DNA from: Clostridia bacterium
Lineage (GTDB): Bacteria; Bacillota; Clostridia; Oscillospirales; CAG-272
Direction: 5' to 3'
DNA: 44,496 bases
NCBI GenBank assembly: GCA_017462605.1
Contig: JAFTQV010000091.1
Location: 1-44,496, forward strand
Shown here: piece after piece, positions 24,211-32,723 of the stretch
How the letters are laid out: the number at the start of each line of letters is the position of its first letter
Numbering within the stretch: the stretch's first letter is position 1
Position numbers and translations under genes: made by a program
The notes under the pieces: model-generated
What the model was told of the DNA's origin: nothing
Databases searched by the model: none
Seen by the model: only the letters and a program-made list of their open reading frames with translations

Positions 24211-25149
24211 TTATACTTTATCTTCGTATCTTATCGCTGTAAGCTTTCCTTCCTTGACCTCGAGCTTGCATATTCTTGCGGTTCTATCGTCTCCGACGAG
24301 CCTTTCATCGGGCACAAGATCCCTGCCGTGATATACGCAGTAATACTCACCGCCGACCTTGATGACACTATTGTGACCCGTGCCTGCCTCAAAGGAATTC
24401 TTGGAGATAAGAGGCGCGTAAACGTCCGGCGAGGGTACTTTGGTGAAGCTTATCTTTTTGAGATCGCATTCATCGCTCTTTGCCGCCGCATAGCCGAGGT
24501 AATAATACTCGTTCTGATAGCAGTTGCCCGAATAGATAAGGTAATGCCAGTCTCCCTCTCTGAAATAGAAAGCGCCCTCGAGAGTATGCCAATGCTGACC
24601 CTCTCTGAATCTATCCTTCATAAAGATCTCCTCATCGAGCGTGGGTCTTACCACAGCCTTGGGATCGCCCTCAGCCTCCGTGGGAGATACGAGCTTATCG
24701 ACAACAACGTACGTTCCCGCTCTCTGTGCCTCGTAATCGTTGACGGAATAGAATATGTAAAGCTCTCCGCCGCTCTCAACTACGTGAGCATCTATGGCGA
24801 AAGGCTCGATAAGACGCTTTGCGTCCGTGAAGGGACCCTCGGGAGTATCCGACGAAGCAACGTGCATCGTCTGCAAATGCACGTCATCCTCATCCTCATT
24901 CATAAAGGAAACGTACATATAATATTTACCCTTGGTATAGATAACGGACGGCGCCCAATATTCCTTTTTGCCGCGAAGGGCAAAAACAACGCCTATCTCC
25001 TTGTATTCTCCGAGAAGAGAGTCGGATACGAAAGCGCGAACTCCGTCCACTCCCGTGACGTATATATAGAATTTTCCGTCCTCTGCCTTGATGATATACG
25101 GATCGGGCTGAGAATTAAACTGCCCTTCCTTATAATTTATCAGCTTCAT
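24211..25149 (-). CDS. Glycoside hydrolase family 43-like protein
   Basis: A 312-residue five-bladed beta-propeller enzyme of the GH43 type. The catalytic candidates are Asp16 in SQPDPYIIK (base), the Asp of FAIDAHVV (pKa modulator) and the Glu of HTLEGAFYF (acid). The repeated YMYVSFMNE, LYIFYSVND, HYLIYSGN and YYCVYHGRD strands mark the blades. No signal peptide is seen, so it probably acts inside the cell on imported arabino- or xylo-oligosaccharides. The ATG at 25149 has GAGG upstream, while the longer frame to 25161 does not. Exact glycoside specificity is unknown. Confidence 0.88.
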   Translation of the reverse strand: MKLINYKEGQFNSQPDPYIIKAEDGKFYIYVTGVDGVRAFVSDSLLGEYKEIGVVFALRGKKEYWAPSVIYTKGKYYMYVSFMNEDEDDVHLQTMHVASSDTPEGPFTDAKRLIEPFAIDAHVVESGGELYIFYSVNDYEAQRAGTYVVVDKLVSPTEAEGDPKAVVRPTLDEEIFMKDRFREGQHWHTLEGAFYFREGDWHYLIYSGNCYQNEYYYLGYAAAKSDECDLKKISFTKVPSPDVYAPLISKNSFEAGTGHNSVIKVGGEYYCVYHGRDLVPDERLVGDDRTARICKLEVKEGKLTAIRYEDKV

Positions 25150-25199
25150 TTTGCACCTCACAGCTTATACTTTTTCTTTGAAAATTTGCTTTTTAAATA

Positions 25200-25228
25200 A
25201 TTATACAGCAAAACTTTGCGCTTGTCAA
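25200..25228 (-). promoter_or_regulatory. Promoter of the GH43-like gene
   Basis: Minus strand TTGACA (25228-25223), a 17-base spacer and TATAAT (25205-25200): a perfect sigma-A consensus. Confidence 0.85.
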
Positions 25229-25297
25229 TAGCGGAAAGTAACGGTCAGGCGCCCGACCTCATAGTATATAGAAAAAGCAGAACGAAAGGATATCATT

Positions 25298-25852
25298 ATG
25301 CTTGTAACGAGTGAATACGAGAGAGAGCACGCCGTCCTCTACGCAGAGCGGTATGCATTCTCACAAAATCCGATATTCGGAAATTTCAGAGGCATCGGCG
25401 GAAACTGCACCAATTTCGTCTCGCAATGCGTTTACGCGGGCAGCTGCAAAATGAATTTCACAAAAACCTTCGGGTGGTACTACGTCTCGCTTGACGACAG
25501 AGCCCCCGCCTGGACGGGCGTTGAGTATTTCTTCAACTTTATGACGGAGAATACGGGTGTCGGCCCTTTTGGAAAAGAAGCCTCGGCAGACGAATGCGAG
25601 ATCGGAGACGTGATCCAGCTTGGAAGAGAGGGCGAGGGCTTTTATCACACCCTTCTTATAGTTGGCTTTGAGGGAGACGATATCCTCGTCGCGGCGCAGA
25701 CGGACGATGCCTTCAGAAGACCGCTTTCTACCTATAATTATGACTTTGCGAGATTTATCAAGATCGAGGGCGTGCGCCTTAACGTTCCTTCAACGAAGGA
25801 CTGCTTTGATTCGGTCTATGGCGGCATATCCATAATCCCGAGGGAGACTTGA
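25298..25852 (+). CDS. Amidase-domain (Amidase_6) protein
   Basis: A 184-residue protein with the Amidase_6 signature GGNCTNFVSQCVYAG (nucleophile candidate Cys37) and the histidine motif YHTLLIVGFEGDDI. The family is related to CHAP/NlpC-like papain-fold cell-wall amidases. There is no signal peptide, so it may be cytosolic. AAAGGA lies upstream of the ATG. It ends where the next promoter begins: the -35 box of the transporter gene overlaps its stop codon. Confidence 0.82.
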   Translation: MLVTSEYEREHAVLYAERYAFSQNPIFGNFRGIGGNCTNFVSQCVYAGSCKMNFTKTFGWYYVSLDDRAPAWTGVEYFFNFMTENTGVGPFGKEASADECEIGDVIQLGREGEGFYHTLLIVGFEGDDILVAAQTDDAFRRPLSTYNYDFARFIKIEGVRLNVPSTKDCFDSVYGGISIIPRET

Positions 25853-25877
25853 CTTTGCGATAATATTGTGATACAAT
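25849..25877 (+). promoter_or_regulatory. Promoter of the EamA transporter gene
   Basis: TTGACT (25849-25854), a 17-base spacer and TACAAT (25872-25877). The -35 box overlaps the amidase stop codon. Confidence 0.75.
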
Positions 25878-25925
25878 AATTCGGTCGCTCGGCGGCTATT
25901 TTCACAGAACGGAAATTCAAGGAAA

Positions 25926-26870
25926 ATGAAAAAAATAATCTCTCCCTTAATACTTCTCTCGGCAGCCTTCATCTGGGGCATCGCATTTGTTGCTCAGAAG
26001 GCGGCATCCGAGGTCTCGCTCTTCACGCTTTGCGCCTCGCGCAGCATCGTTGCGGTGATAGCTCTTATTCCCGTGGTCATGATTTTCGACCGCGTGGGCG
26101 GAAATAAGAGAAAGCTTTTCTCCAAAAAAGGAATCGACCTATCGAAAAAAGAGCTTATCGGCGGTCTTCTTGCGGGTGTTTTTCTTTTTATAGCGACAGC
26201 GCTTCAGCAGGCAGGAATCAACAATACCGATGCGGGCAAGGCTTCGTTTATAACCGCGCTTTACGTTGTGATCGTCCCGATATTCGCGCTTGTCTTTGGC
26301 AAGCGATCTCCGATAAACGCCTGGGTCGGCGTTGGTATAGCCGTGGTCGGATTTTATCTGCTTTGCATCAAGGAGGGCTTCACGGTAGCAACGCCCGATC
26401 TTCTCGTTTTCGCCTGCGCTTTCGTCTTCGCGATGCAGATACTTACGATAGATAAGTTTATAGAAGGCTCGGACGGCGTGCGGCTCTCACTAGTTCAGTT
26501 TACCACCGTCAGCATTCTTTCTCTCGCCTCAGCTCTCATATTCGAGACTCCGATAGACTTCTCCAAGATCGGCGCGGCTCTGCCCGAAATACTTTTCCTC
26601 GGCATCGGATCAAGCTGCATCGCCTATACGCTCCAGATAATAGGTCAGAAAAATACCGAGCCTGCGGTAGCTTCGATAATACTCTCGCTGGAGTCTGTGT
26701 TCGGAGCGGTTGCCTCAGCGATCATCCTCGGCGAGGTAATGCTGCCTAAGGAATATTTCGGATGCGCTCTCGTTCTTCTCTCGGTAATTATTTCACAGCT
26801 CGATTTTTCTGCTATCGCGAAGAAGCTCGGCATTGAAAAGAAAAACGGATCACCTTCTGAAAAACAATAG
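25926..26870 (+). CDS. DMT-superfamily transporter (EamA)
   Basis: A 314-residue membrane protein with about ten hydrophobic segments and two EamA repeats. Typical stretches are ILLSAAFIWGIAFVAQK at the start, NTDAGKASFITALYVVIVPIFALVFGKR in the first repeat and NTEPAVASIILSLESVFGAVASAIILGE in the second. It exports or imports a small metabolite that cannot be named. AAGGA is only about 2 bases before the ATG, which is tight, but the N-terminus fits the family. Confidence 0.9.
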   Translation: MKKIISPLILLSAAFIWGIAFVAQKAASEVSLFTLCASRSIVAVIALIPVVMIFDRVGGNKRKLFSKKGIDLSKKELIGGLLAGVFLFIATALQQAGINNTDAGKASFITALYVVIVPIFALVFGKRSPINAWVGVGIAVVGFYLLCIKEGFTVATPDLLVFACAFVFAMQILTIDKFIEGSDGVRLSLVQFTTVSILSLASALIFETPIDFSKIGAALPEILFLGIGSSCIAYTLQIIGQKNTEPAVASIILSLESVFGAVASAIILGEVMLPKEYFGCALVLLSVIISQLDFSAIAKKLGIEKKNGSPSEKQ

Positions 26871-26909
26871 CTTTTTTCGTGAAATTATTAAAAAATGTGA
26901 AATTTTCTA

Positions 26910-26938
26910 TTGATTTTTTTCATATGATGTGATATACT
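26910..26938 (+). promoter_or_regulatory. Promoter of the small membrane protein gene
   Basis: TTGATT (26910-26915), a 17-base spacer and TATACT (26933-26938). Confidence 0.7.
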
Positions 26939-26973
26939 CAAATTACAAAAATACATAAAGGAGATTTACACCA

Positions 26974-27189
26974 ATGGCTAAGAAAAGCGATTACTTTGGT
27001 CTTTCCAGAATTGTCAGCCTTATCCTTGCTATCATTCCCTTCACTGCTTGGGTATGCGGCGTTGTTACCAGAATTTCCGAGGGTAAGATCCTTGCAGGCG
27101 TTCTCCGCATTATCTTCGGCGGATGGGTCGTTTGGGTCATCGACCTTGTAATGATGGTTCTTCACGGTAAGATCTGGAGACTGTTTTAA
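26974..27189 (+). CDS. Small two-helix membrane protein
   Basis: A 71-residue protein with two hydrophobic segments, LSRIVSLILAIIPFTAWVCGVV and VLRIIFGGWVVWVIDLVMMVL, separated by a short charged loop (TRISEGKI). It has its own promoter, a good AAGGAG site and a terminator, which supports it being real despite its size. The spacing of the helices and the G-W-V-V-W-V-I-D motif recall small membrane proteins common in Clostridia. I know no function for it. Confidence 0.75.
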   Translation: MAKKSDYFGLSRIVSLILAIIPFTAWVCGVVTRISEGKILAGVLRIIFGGWVVWVIDLVMMVLHGKIWRLF

Positions 27190-27203
27190 TTAAGAGTTTC
27201 ATC

Positions 27204-27238
27204 AAAAGAGAGCTGAGAGTTTTCTCGGCTCTTTTTTA
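27204..27238 (+). terminator. Terminator after the small membrane protein gene
   Basis: GAGCTGAG (27210-27217) pairs with CTCGGCTC (27224-27231), with one T-G wobble, followed by TTTTTT (27232-27237). Confidence 0.85.
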
Positions 27239-27331
27239 TTATCGTTTTTCGCAAAAATGCACAAAAGAAAAGTCTCTTTTTTTAGCTTTTGATATATATT
27301 GTAAAAACTTATAATTAGTGAAAAAAGCTTC

Positions 27332-27360
27332 TTGACAAAGCTATATATATATGTTAAAAT
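27332..27360 (+). promoter_or_regulatory. Promoter of the purine operon
   Basis: TTGACA (27332-27337), a 17-base spacer and TAAAAT (27355-27360). It starts the leader that contains the ZTP riboswitch. Confidence 0.85.
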
Positions 27361-27382
27361 AATATCGTATTTTGGTGGTTTG

Positions 27383-27485
27383 TTGCGACTGACGGAGAAT
27401 TGTGGGTTACCACAGGGGAGCAGTGAACCTTGGGGCAAGGCTTTGCCTTTTCGCCTCTTATATTGCCGACCGTCTGGGCGTTCTT
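27383..27485 (+). ncRNA. ZTP riboswitch (pfl motif) upstream of purE
   Basis: The conserved blocks of the pfl RNA appear in order: GCGACTGACGG (27385-27395), a GTGG/CCAC stem at 27402-27413 followed by AGGGGAGC, a variable stem with GCAAGGCTTTGC, and CCGTCTGGGCG (27470-27480), which pairs with the early block. The class binds ZTP/ZMP, which rises when 10-formyl-tetrahydrofolate is low, and turns on purine and folate genes. A terminator hairpin follows immediately. Identification is by motif recognition; it was not run through a covariance model. Confidence 0.93.
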
Positions 27486-27520
27486 ATTCTAAAGCTATCG
27501 GAATAAGTGCGCCTTTTTTT
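27477..27520 (+). terminator. Regulatory terminator of the ZTP riboswitch
   Basis: GGCG (27477-27480) plus CTTATTC (27483-27489) pair with GAATAAG (27501-27507) plus CGCC (27510-27513), followed by seven Ts. The left arm shares GGGCG with the last conserved riboswitch block, so ligand binding should prevent this hairpin: a transcriptional ON switch. Confidence 0.9.
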
Positions 27521-27548
27521 ATTTTGATTTCAAAAAGGAGATATATTT

Positions 27549-28049
27549 ATGAAAAAAATCGGTATCGTTATGGGAAGCGCAAGCGATCTTCCCGTAGTTA
27601 AAAAGGCTATGGATACACTCGATTCCTTCGGCGTGCCCTACGAGGCGCACATCTTCTCGGCACACAGAACCCCCGAAGAGGCTCGTGACTTTGCGGTGGG
27701 AGCAAGAGCGGCAGGCTTCGGCGCTATGATCGCCGCGGCGGGAATGGCGGCTCACCTTGCGGGAGCTATCGCGGCAAACACTACCCTTCCCGTTATCGGA
27801 ATTCCCTGCAAGTCCACCAATCTTGACGGACTTGACGCCCTCCTTTCCACGGTTATGATGCCCTCGGGCATTCCGGTTGCCACAGTCGCGGTAGACGGAG
27901 CTACCAATGCGGCGCTTCTCGCAATAGAGATGCTCGCAATATCCGATGAGGCGCTTGCCGCAAAGCTTGACGAAAAGCGTAAAAAGGACGCTTCAGCCGT
28001 CTTAGCCAAGGATAAAGAGCTTCAGGACGAGCTTAATAAAAATAATTAA
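27549..28049 (+). CDS. purE: 5-(carboxyamino)imidazole ribonucleotide mutase / AIR carboxylase
   Basis: A 166-residue PurE. Signature residues are in [38 protein letters not shown] and [25 protein letters not shown]. It makes CAIR in purine synthesis. Class I PurE needs PurK, which is absent from the window; class II uses CO2 and AIR directly. The sequence alone does not decide the class for me. AAGGAG precedes the ATG by 8 bases. It is the first gene of the operon under the ZTP riboswitch. Confidence 0.96.
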   Translation: MKKIGIVMGSASDLPVVKKAMDTLDSFGVPYEAHIFSAHRTPEEARDFAVGARAAGFGAMIAAAGMAAHLAGAIAANTTLPVIGIPCKSTNLDGLDALLSTVMMPSGIPVATVAVDGATNAALLAIEMLAISDEALAAKLDEKRKKDASAVLAKDKELQDELNKNN

Positions 28050-28079
28050 AAAAAATTTATATAAATAGGAGACAAAAAA

Positions 28080-28766
28080 ATGAGCAAGACACTTGTTTAC
28101 ACCGGTAAGACCAAGAACGTATTCGCGCTTGATAACGGAAACTACCTTCTTAAGTTTAAGGATGACTGCACCGGAAAGGACGGAGTTTTTGATCCGGGCG
28201 AGAACTCGGTAGGACTCACCATCGAGGGTGTTGGAGACGTTAACCTTCGTATGTCTATTTACTTCTTTGAGAAGATCAATGCCGCGGGCATTAAGACTCA
28301 CTATATTTCAGCAGATCTCAATAATACAACTATGGAAGTTCTTCCCGCAAAGCCCTTCGGCAAGGGACTTGAGGTAATCTGCCGCCACAAGGCAGTCGGA
28401 AGCTTCTACCGCAGATACAGCGATTACATCGAAGAGGGAGCGGATCTTCCCGCATATGTTGAGACCACCTTCAAGAATGATGAGAAGGGCGATCCCCTCG
28501 TCACTAAGGACGGACTCGTTGACCTCGGCGTTATGACTGCTGAGCAGTATGATGACGTTAAGGCTATGACCCAGAAGATCACCAAGATCGTTGCGGACGA
28601 TCTTCTTGAGAAAGGTCTCGTGCTTTACGATATCAAGTTTGAGTTCGGCTACGATAAGGACGGCTCCGTCATGCTCATCGACGAGATCGCTTCCGGCAAT
28701 ATGAGAGTTTATAAGAACGGTGAGTACATCGATCCCATGACTCTCTCCAAGCTTTTCTTCGCATAA
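28080..28766 (+). CDS. purC: SAICAR synthetase
   Basis: A 228-residue PurC, which joins CAIR and aspartate with ATP to give SAICAR. Features are [29 protein letters not shown] at the N-terminus, [23 protein letters not shown] in the centre and [29 protein letters not shown] for substrate binding. Length is normal to slightly short. It lies 30 bp after purE with an AGGAG site. Confidence 0.95.
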   Translation: MSKTLVYTGKTKNVFALDNGNYLLKFKDDCTGKDGVFDPGENSVGLTIEGVGDVNLRMSIYFFEKINAAGIKTHYISADLNNTTMEVLPAKPFGKGLEVICRHKAVGSFYRRYSDYIEEGADLPAYVETTFKNDEKGDPLVTKDGLVDLGVMTAEQYDDVKAMTQKITKIVADDLLEKGLVLYDIKFEFGYDKDGSVMLIDEIASGNMRVYKNGEYIDPMTLSKLFFA

Positions 28767-28789
28767 GATAAGGCGGTAAACAAAAATCT

Positions 28790-30214
28790 ATGGGTGGTTT
28801 TTTTGGAATAGCATCTAAGCAGGATGCCGTTATCGACGTTTTCTTCGGCACCGATTACCATTCCCACCTCGGCACGCGCAGAGGCGGTATGGCTGCTTAC
28901 GATAAAACTATCGGACTTCAAAGAACTATACACAATATTGAAAATTCTCCCTTCCGAACGAAGTTTGATCACGTGCTTGAGGAAATGCACGGCGAGAGCG
29001 CGATCGGAAGTATAAGCGACAGCGACCCTCAGCCTATGCTGATAAGGTCTCACCTCGGAACGTACGCCCTCTCAACGATTGGTATTATCAATAATTCCGC
29101 GGAGCTTATCGAGAATATTCTCTCGGGCTCAAAAGGCCATTTCGACGCTATGACGGGCGGTGCTGTCAACTCCACGGAGCTTGTCGCTACCCTTATCAAT
29201 CAGAAGGGTAGCTTTGCAGAGGGTATAGAGTATGCCGAGAGCGTCATTGACGGAACGGCAAATATACTTATCCTAAAAGACGGCGGAAGCATTATCGCCG
29301 CCCGCGATAAGCTTGGAAGAATACCGATCATCATCGGTAAGAGAGAGGACGGATTTTGCGCTACCTTTGAGTCATACGCCGCGGAAAAGCTCGGCTTCGA
29401 GATCTATAAGGAGCTTCGCCCCGGAGAGATCGTGGAATTCGACTCCGAGGAATGCCGAGTTCTGAAAGAGGGGCGAGATGAGATGCGCATATGCTCCTTC
29501 CTCTGGTCATATTACGGTTACCCCCCCTCATGCTACGAGGGAGTAAACGTTGAGTCTATGAGATACCGCAACGGCGAGATAATGGCGAAAAGAGATGCTG
29601 ATCTTGGTATATGCGATCATATCGACTCAGTCAGCGGAATTCCCGATTCGGGAACTCCTCACGCGATCGGATATGCCAACGAAAGCAAGCTTCCCTTTGC
29701 CCGTCCTTTTATAAAATATACTCCCACCTGGCCGAGAAGCTTTATGTCTGCTAAGCAGGCGGAGCGCAGGAAGGTGGCTAAAATGAAGATGCTTCCCATT
29801 CCCGAGCTTATAAAGGGCAAGGATCTTCTCTTTGTGGACGACTCGATAGTTCGCGGAACTCAGCTTAAGGAGTCGGTCGACTTTCTTTATGACAACGGAG
29901 CGAAATCCGTCCATATGAGGTCTGCCTGCCCGCCTATCATGTACGCCTGCAAATACCTCGGCTTCTCACGCTCAACGAGCGATATGGACCTTATTGCAAG
30001 GCGTGTGGTTATGGAGCTTGAGGGCGAAGAGGGCTTCAAGCATCTCGATGAATACTCAGACGGCGCAACCGAAAGAGGCAAGAAGCTTCGCGATGCGATA
30101 TGCAAAAAATTCAACTTTGCGTCTCTTGACTTCCAGTCGATAGAGGGCACTATCAAGGCTATCGGACTTGATCCGTGCAAGCTTTGCACTTATTGCTGGA
30201 ACGGAAAGGAATAA
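28790..30214 (+). CDS. purF: PurF-like amidophosphoribosyltransferase lacking the N-terminal cysteine
   Basis: A 474-residue homologue of glutamine PRPP amidotransferase. The C-terminal phosphoribosyltransferase domain keeps the PRPP loop LLFVDDSIVRGTQLKE. Cysteines at MRICSF, MYACKYLG and PCKLCTYC suggest an iron-sulfur cluster, as in Bacillus PurF. The N-terminal Ntn glutaminase fold is present (GTRRGGMAAYD, SHLGTYALSTIGIINNSAEL), but the protein begins MGGFFGIAS: the catalytic Cys that normally follows the initiator Met is Gly. No alternative start restores a cysteine. It is probably unable to hydrolyse glutamine and uses ammonia, or has another role. The neighbours show a place in the purine pathway. 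The ATG has no close Shine-Dalgarno sequence. Confidence 0.88.
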   Translation: MGGFFGIASKQDAVIDVFFGTDYHSHLGTRRGGMAAYDKTIGLQRTIHNIENSPFRTKFDHVLEEMHGESAIGSISDSDPQPMLIRSHLGTYALSTIGIINNSAELIENILSGSKGHFDAMTGGAVNSTELVATLINQKGSFAEGIEYAESVIDGTANILILKDGGSIIAARDKLGRIPIIIGKREDGFCATFESYAAEKLGFEIYKELRPGEIVEFDSEECRVLKEGRDEMRICSFLWSYYGYPPSCYEGVNVESMRYRNGEIMAKRDADLGICDHIDSVSGIPDSGTPHAIGYANESKLPFARPFIKYTPTWPRSFMSAKQAERRKVAKMKMLPIPELIKGKDLLFVDDSIVRGTQLKESVDFLYDNGAKSVHMRSACPPIMYACKYLGFSRSTSDMDLIARRVVMELEGEEGFKHLDEYSDGATERGKKLRDAICKKFNFASLDFQSIEGTIKAIGLDPCKLCTYCWNGKE

Positions 30215-30234
30215 AGGTGTGTATACACACCTTT
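30213..30234. repeat. 22-bp perfect palindrome after purF
   Basis: AAAGGTGTGTA and its exact reverse complement abut without loop, starting at the second base of the purF stop codon (TAA, 30212-30214). No T-run follows. It could be a protein binding site or an RNA processing hairpin between purF and purM. Confidence 0.85.
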
Positions 30235-30312
30235 ACAAAGAGGGAGCACGGTCAATTCACGCTTTTACGATAATTCACCGATCTTCGGAAAAATTCAAAA
30301 GGAGATTTTACT

Positions 30313-31359
30313 ATGAGTATGCAATCCAAGTCTGACAGCTATGCTGCGGCAGGAGTAGATATAACCGCAGGCTATCGCGCTGTGGAGCTTATGAAAAAGC
30401 ATATAGCAAGAACTAAGAACGAGGGCTGCCTCGATGACGTTGGCGGCTTCGGCGGCTGCTTCGGTCTTCCCGTGGCAGGTATGGAAGAGCCTGTTCTCGT
30501 ATCGGGAACCGACGGCTGCGGCACTAAGGTAAAAATGGCTATCCTTATGGATAAGCACGATACCATAGGTATCGACGCCGTTGCGATGTGCGTCAACGAT
30601 ATAATCTGCTGCGGAGCAAAGCCTCTTTTCTTCCTTGATTATATTGCTTGCGGAAAGAATATTCCCGAGAAGATAGCGGCTATCGTTTCGGGCGTTGCCG
30701 AGGGCTGCGTTCAGTCGGGCGCCGCTCTTATCGGCGGTGAGACCGCGGAGCATCCCGGCATGATGCCGATCGACGATTACGATCTTGCGGGCTTCGCTGT
30801 CGGAATAGTAGACAAGAAAAAGATACTTGACAATAAGAGAATGGCTGCGGGAGACGTTGTTATCGGTCTTGCATCAACAGGCGTTCACTCCAACGGCTTC
30901 TCTCTTTGCCGCAAGGTATTTGATATAGACAATAATCCCGATACTCTTTACGTACCCAACGAGGCTCTCGGCGGCAAGAGCATTGCCGAGACCCTTCTCA
31001 CTCCCACCAAGATATACGTCAAGAGCATACTCGCTCTTCTTGACGAGGTGGACGTCAAGGGCATCTCGCACATCACGGGCGGCGGATTTTACGAGAACAT
31101 TCCGAGATCCATTCCCAAGGGTCTTTCCGCTAAGATAGACAAGAGCGCTGTCAAGGTCCTTCCGATCTTCGAGCTTATCGCCAAGGTCGGTAACGTTCCC
31201 GAGAGAGATATGTTCAACACCTATAATATGGGCGTTGGTATGAGCGTTGTTGTTCCCAAGGAGTCGGTTAATAAGGCTCTTGAGATCCTCATGGCAAACG
31301 GTGAGGATGCTTACGTCATCGGCGAGATCGTTGAAGGCGGCGAGGGCATCATATTATGA
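30313..31359 (+). CDS. purM: Phosphoribosylformylglycinamidine cyclo-ligase (AIR synthetase)
   Basis: A 348-residue PurM that closes the imidazole ring of AIR with ATP. Motifs are YAAAGVDITAGYRAVELMKKH, GTDGCGTKVKMAILMDKHDTIGIDAVAMCVNDI and GGETAEHPGMMP, and in the C-terminal half the HSNGFSLCRK and HITGGGFYENIPR glycine-rich loops. AAGGAG precedes the ATG. Its stop overlaps the purN start (ATGA at 31356-31359). Confidence 0.96.
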   Translation: MSMQSKSDSYAAAGVDITAGYRAVELMKKHIARTKNEGCLDDVGGFGGCFGLPVAGMEEPVLVSGTDGCGTKVKMAILMDKHDTIGIDAVAMCVNDIICCGAKPLFFLDYIACGKNIPEKIAAIVSGVAEGCVQSGAALIGGETAEHPGMMPIDDYDLAGFAVGIVDKKKILDNKRMAAGDVVIGLASTGVHSNGFSLCRKVFDIDNNPDTLYVPNEALGGKSIAETLLTPTKIYVKSILALLDEVDVKGISHITGGGFYENIPRSIPKGLSAKIDKSAVKVLPIFELIAKVGNVPERDMFNTYNMGVGMSVVVPKESVNKALEILMANGEDAYVIGEIVEGGEGIIL

Positions 31360-31979
31360 CGAGGATAGCTGTTCTCGTTTCGGGCGGCGGCACCAATCTT
31401 CAGGCGCTTATCGACGCCGAGCGGCGCGGCGAGCTTGGAGAGGGAAAAATAACCCTCGTTCTCGCTTCTAAGCCGGGCGTATACGCTCTTGAAAGAGCAA
31501 AGACTGCAGGTATTGAAGGAAGAGTTCTGGCAAGGCGCGATTATGAGAGCATCGGAGATTACTCCCGCGCTCTTACCGAAGAGCTTCTCAAGGAGAAGAT
31601 CGATCTCGTTGTCCTTGCGGGCTTCCTTACCATAATAGACGAGCAGGTATACGAGGCTTTCCCGAATAAGATACTGAACGTTCACCCCGCTCTCATTCCT
31701 TCCTTTTGCGGCAAGGGATATTACGGACTTCGCGTTCACGAGGCGGCGCTTGAAAAGGGCGTCAAGGTCTCGGGCGCGACCGTTCATATAGTGACCCCCG
31801 AATGCGATGCAGGCCCTATCGTGCTTCAGCGCGCGGTCGAGGTCAAGGAAGGCGATACTCCCGAAACTCTTCAGAAAAGAATAATGGAAGAGGCGGAGTG
31901 GAAGATCTTACCCGAGGCAGTAAGGCTTTTCTGCGAGGGCAGGATAGAGGTTATAAATAACGTAGTAAGAATAAAGTAA
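31356..31979 (+). CDS. purN: Phosphoribosylglycinamide formyltransferase (folate-dependent)
   Basis: A 207-residue PurN, which formylates GAR using 10-formyl-THF. The N-terminal ISSGGGTNLQAL-like motif is VSGGGTNLQALIDA. The catalytic residues lie in LNVHPALIPSF (Asn, His) and in TVHIVTPECDAGPIVLQ (Asp). Its cofactor is made by fhs in the same operon. It is translationally coupled to purM. Confidence 0.96.
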   Translation: MTRIAVLVSGGGTNLQALIDAERRGELGEGKITLVLASKPGVYALERAKTAGIEGRVLARRDYESIGDYSRALTEELLKEKIDLVVLAGFLTIIDEQVYEAFPNKILNVHPALIPSFCGKGYYGLRVHEAALEKGVKVSGATVHIVTPECDAGPIVLQRAVEVKEGDTPETLQKRIMEEAEWKILPEAVRLFCEGRIEVINNVVRIK

Positions 31980-31996
31980 ATTGATAGGAGTACGGA

Positions 31997-32713
31997 ATGA
32001 AGATATCCACTATTAAGGAAGAGCTTAATTCGCTCGATTATCACGGCAGAGGCATAATAATAGGCAAGAGCGCCGACGGAAAGAAGGCGGTTACCGCTTA
32101 CTTTATAATGGGAAGAAGCGTCAACAGCCGCAACAGAGTATTCGTCCCCGAGGGAGAAAATATGAGGACAAAGGCTTTTGACGAATCAAAAATGGTAGAT
32201 CCTCATCTCATCATATACTATCCCGTCAGAGTTCTTGGCAACAAGACGATAGTGACAAACGGCGATCAGACGGACACCGTTTACGAGCTTATGGATAAGC
32301 AGATGACCTTTGAGCAGGCTTTAAGAACCCGTGAATTTGAGGACGATAAGCCTAATTTCACCCCCCGTATCTCAGGTATTATACACCGCGAGGGCGGCGA
32401 TATGAATTACGCTATGTCTATTCTTAAGAGCGCGGAAGGCGATGAATCGTCCTGCGAGAGATTTACATACGCGTATTCAAATCCTATCTCCGGCAAAGCG
32501 AAGTTTATTCACACGTACAACGGCGCGGGCGATCCTCTCCCCTCATTCGAGGGCGAGCCTAAGACCCTCGTCCTTCCCGATATGGATATAGATGCTCTTA
32601 CCTCTCATATCTGGGAAAATCTTAATTCTGACAATAAGGTTTCTCTTTTCGTCCGCTACATAGATATTGCGACAGGCGAGAGCGAGACCAGAATAGTTAA
32701 TAAAAATGCGTGA
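31997..32713 (+). CDS. purO: IMP cyclohydrolase (PurO type)
   Basis: A 238-residue protein of the PurO family (PF07826), which closes FAICAR to IMP. It replaces the N-terminal domain of the usual bifunctional PurH. Typical stretches are YHGRGIIIGKSADGKKAVTAYFIMGRSVNSRNRVF, HLIIYYPVR, TNGDQTDTVYELM and NFTPRISGII. The stand-alone AICAR formyltransferase is encoded next. First described in archaea, the type also occurs in Clostridia. AGGAG lies six bases upstream. Confidence 0.9.
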   Translation: MKISTIKEELNSLDYHGRGIIIGKSADGKKAVTAYFIMGRSVNSRNRVFVPEGENMRTKAFDESKMVDPHLIIYYPVRVLGNKTIVTNGDQTDTVYELMDKQMTFEQALRTREFEDDKPNFTPRISGIIHREGGDMNYAMSILKSAEGDESSCERFTYAYSNPISGKAKFIHTYNGAGDPLPSFEGEPKTLVLPDMDIDALTSHIWENLNSDNKVSLFVRYIDIATGESETRIVNKNA

Positions 32714-32723
32714 GGAAGTAAAG

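Noticed and set aside
27549-28049. Missing purK as evidence of a novel carboxylation route
   Set aside because: purK may lie elsewhere, or PurE may be class II; the window cannot decide.
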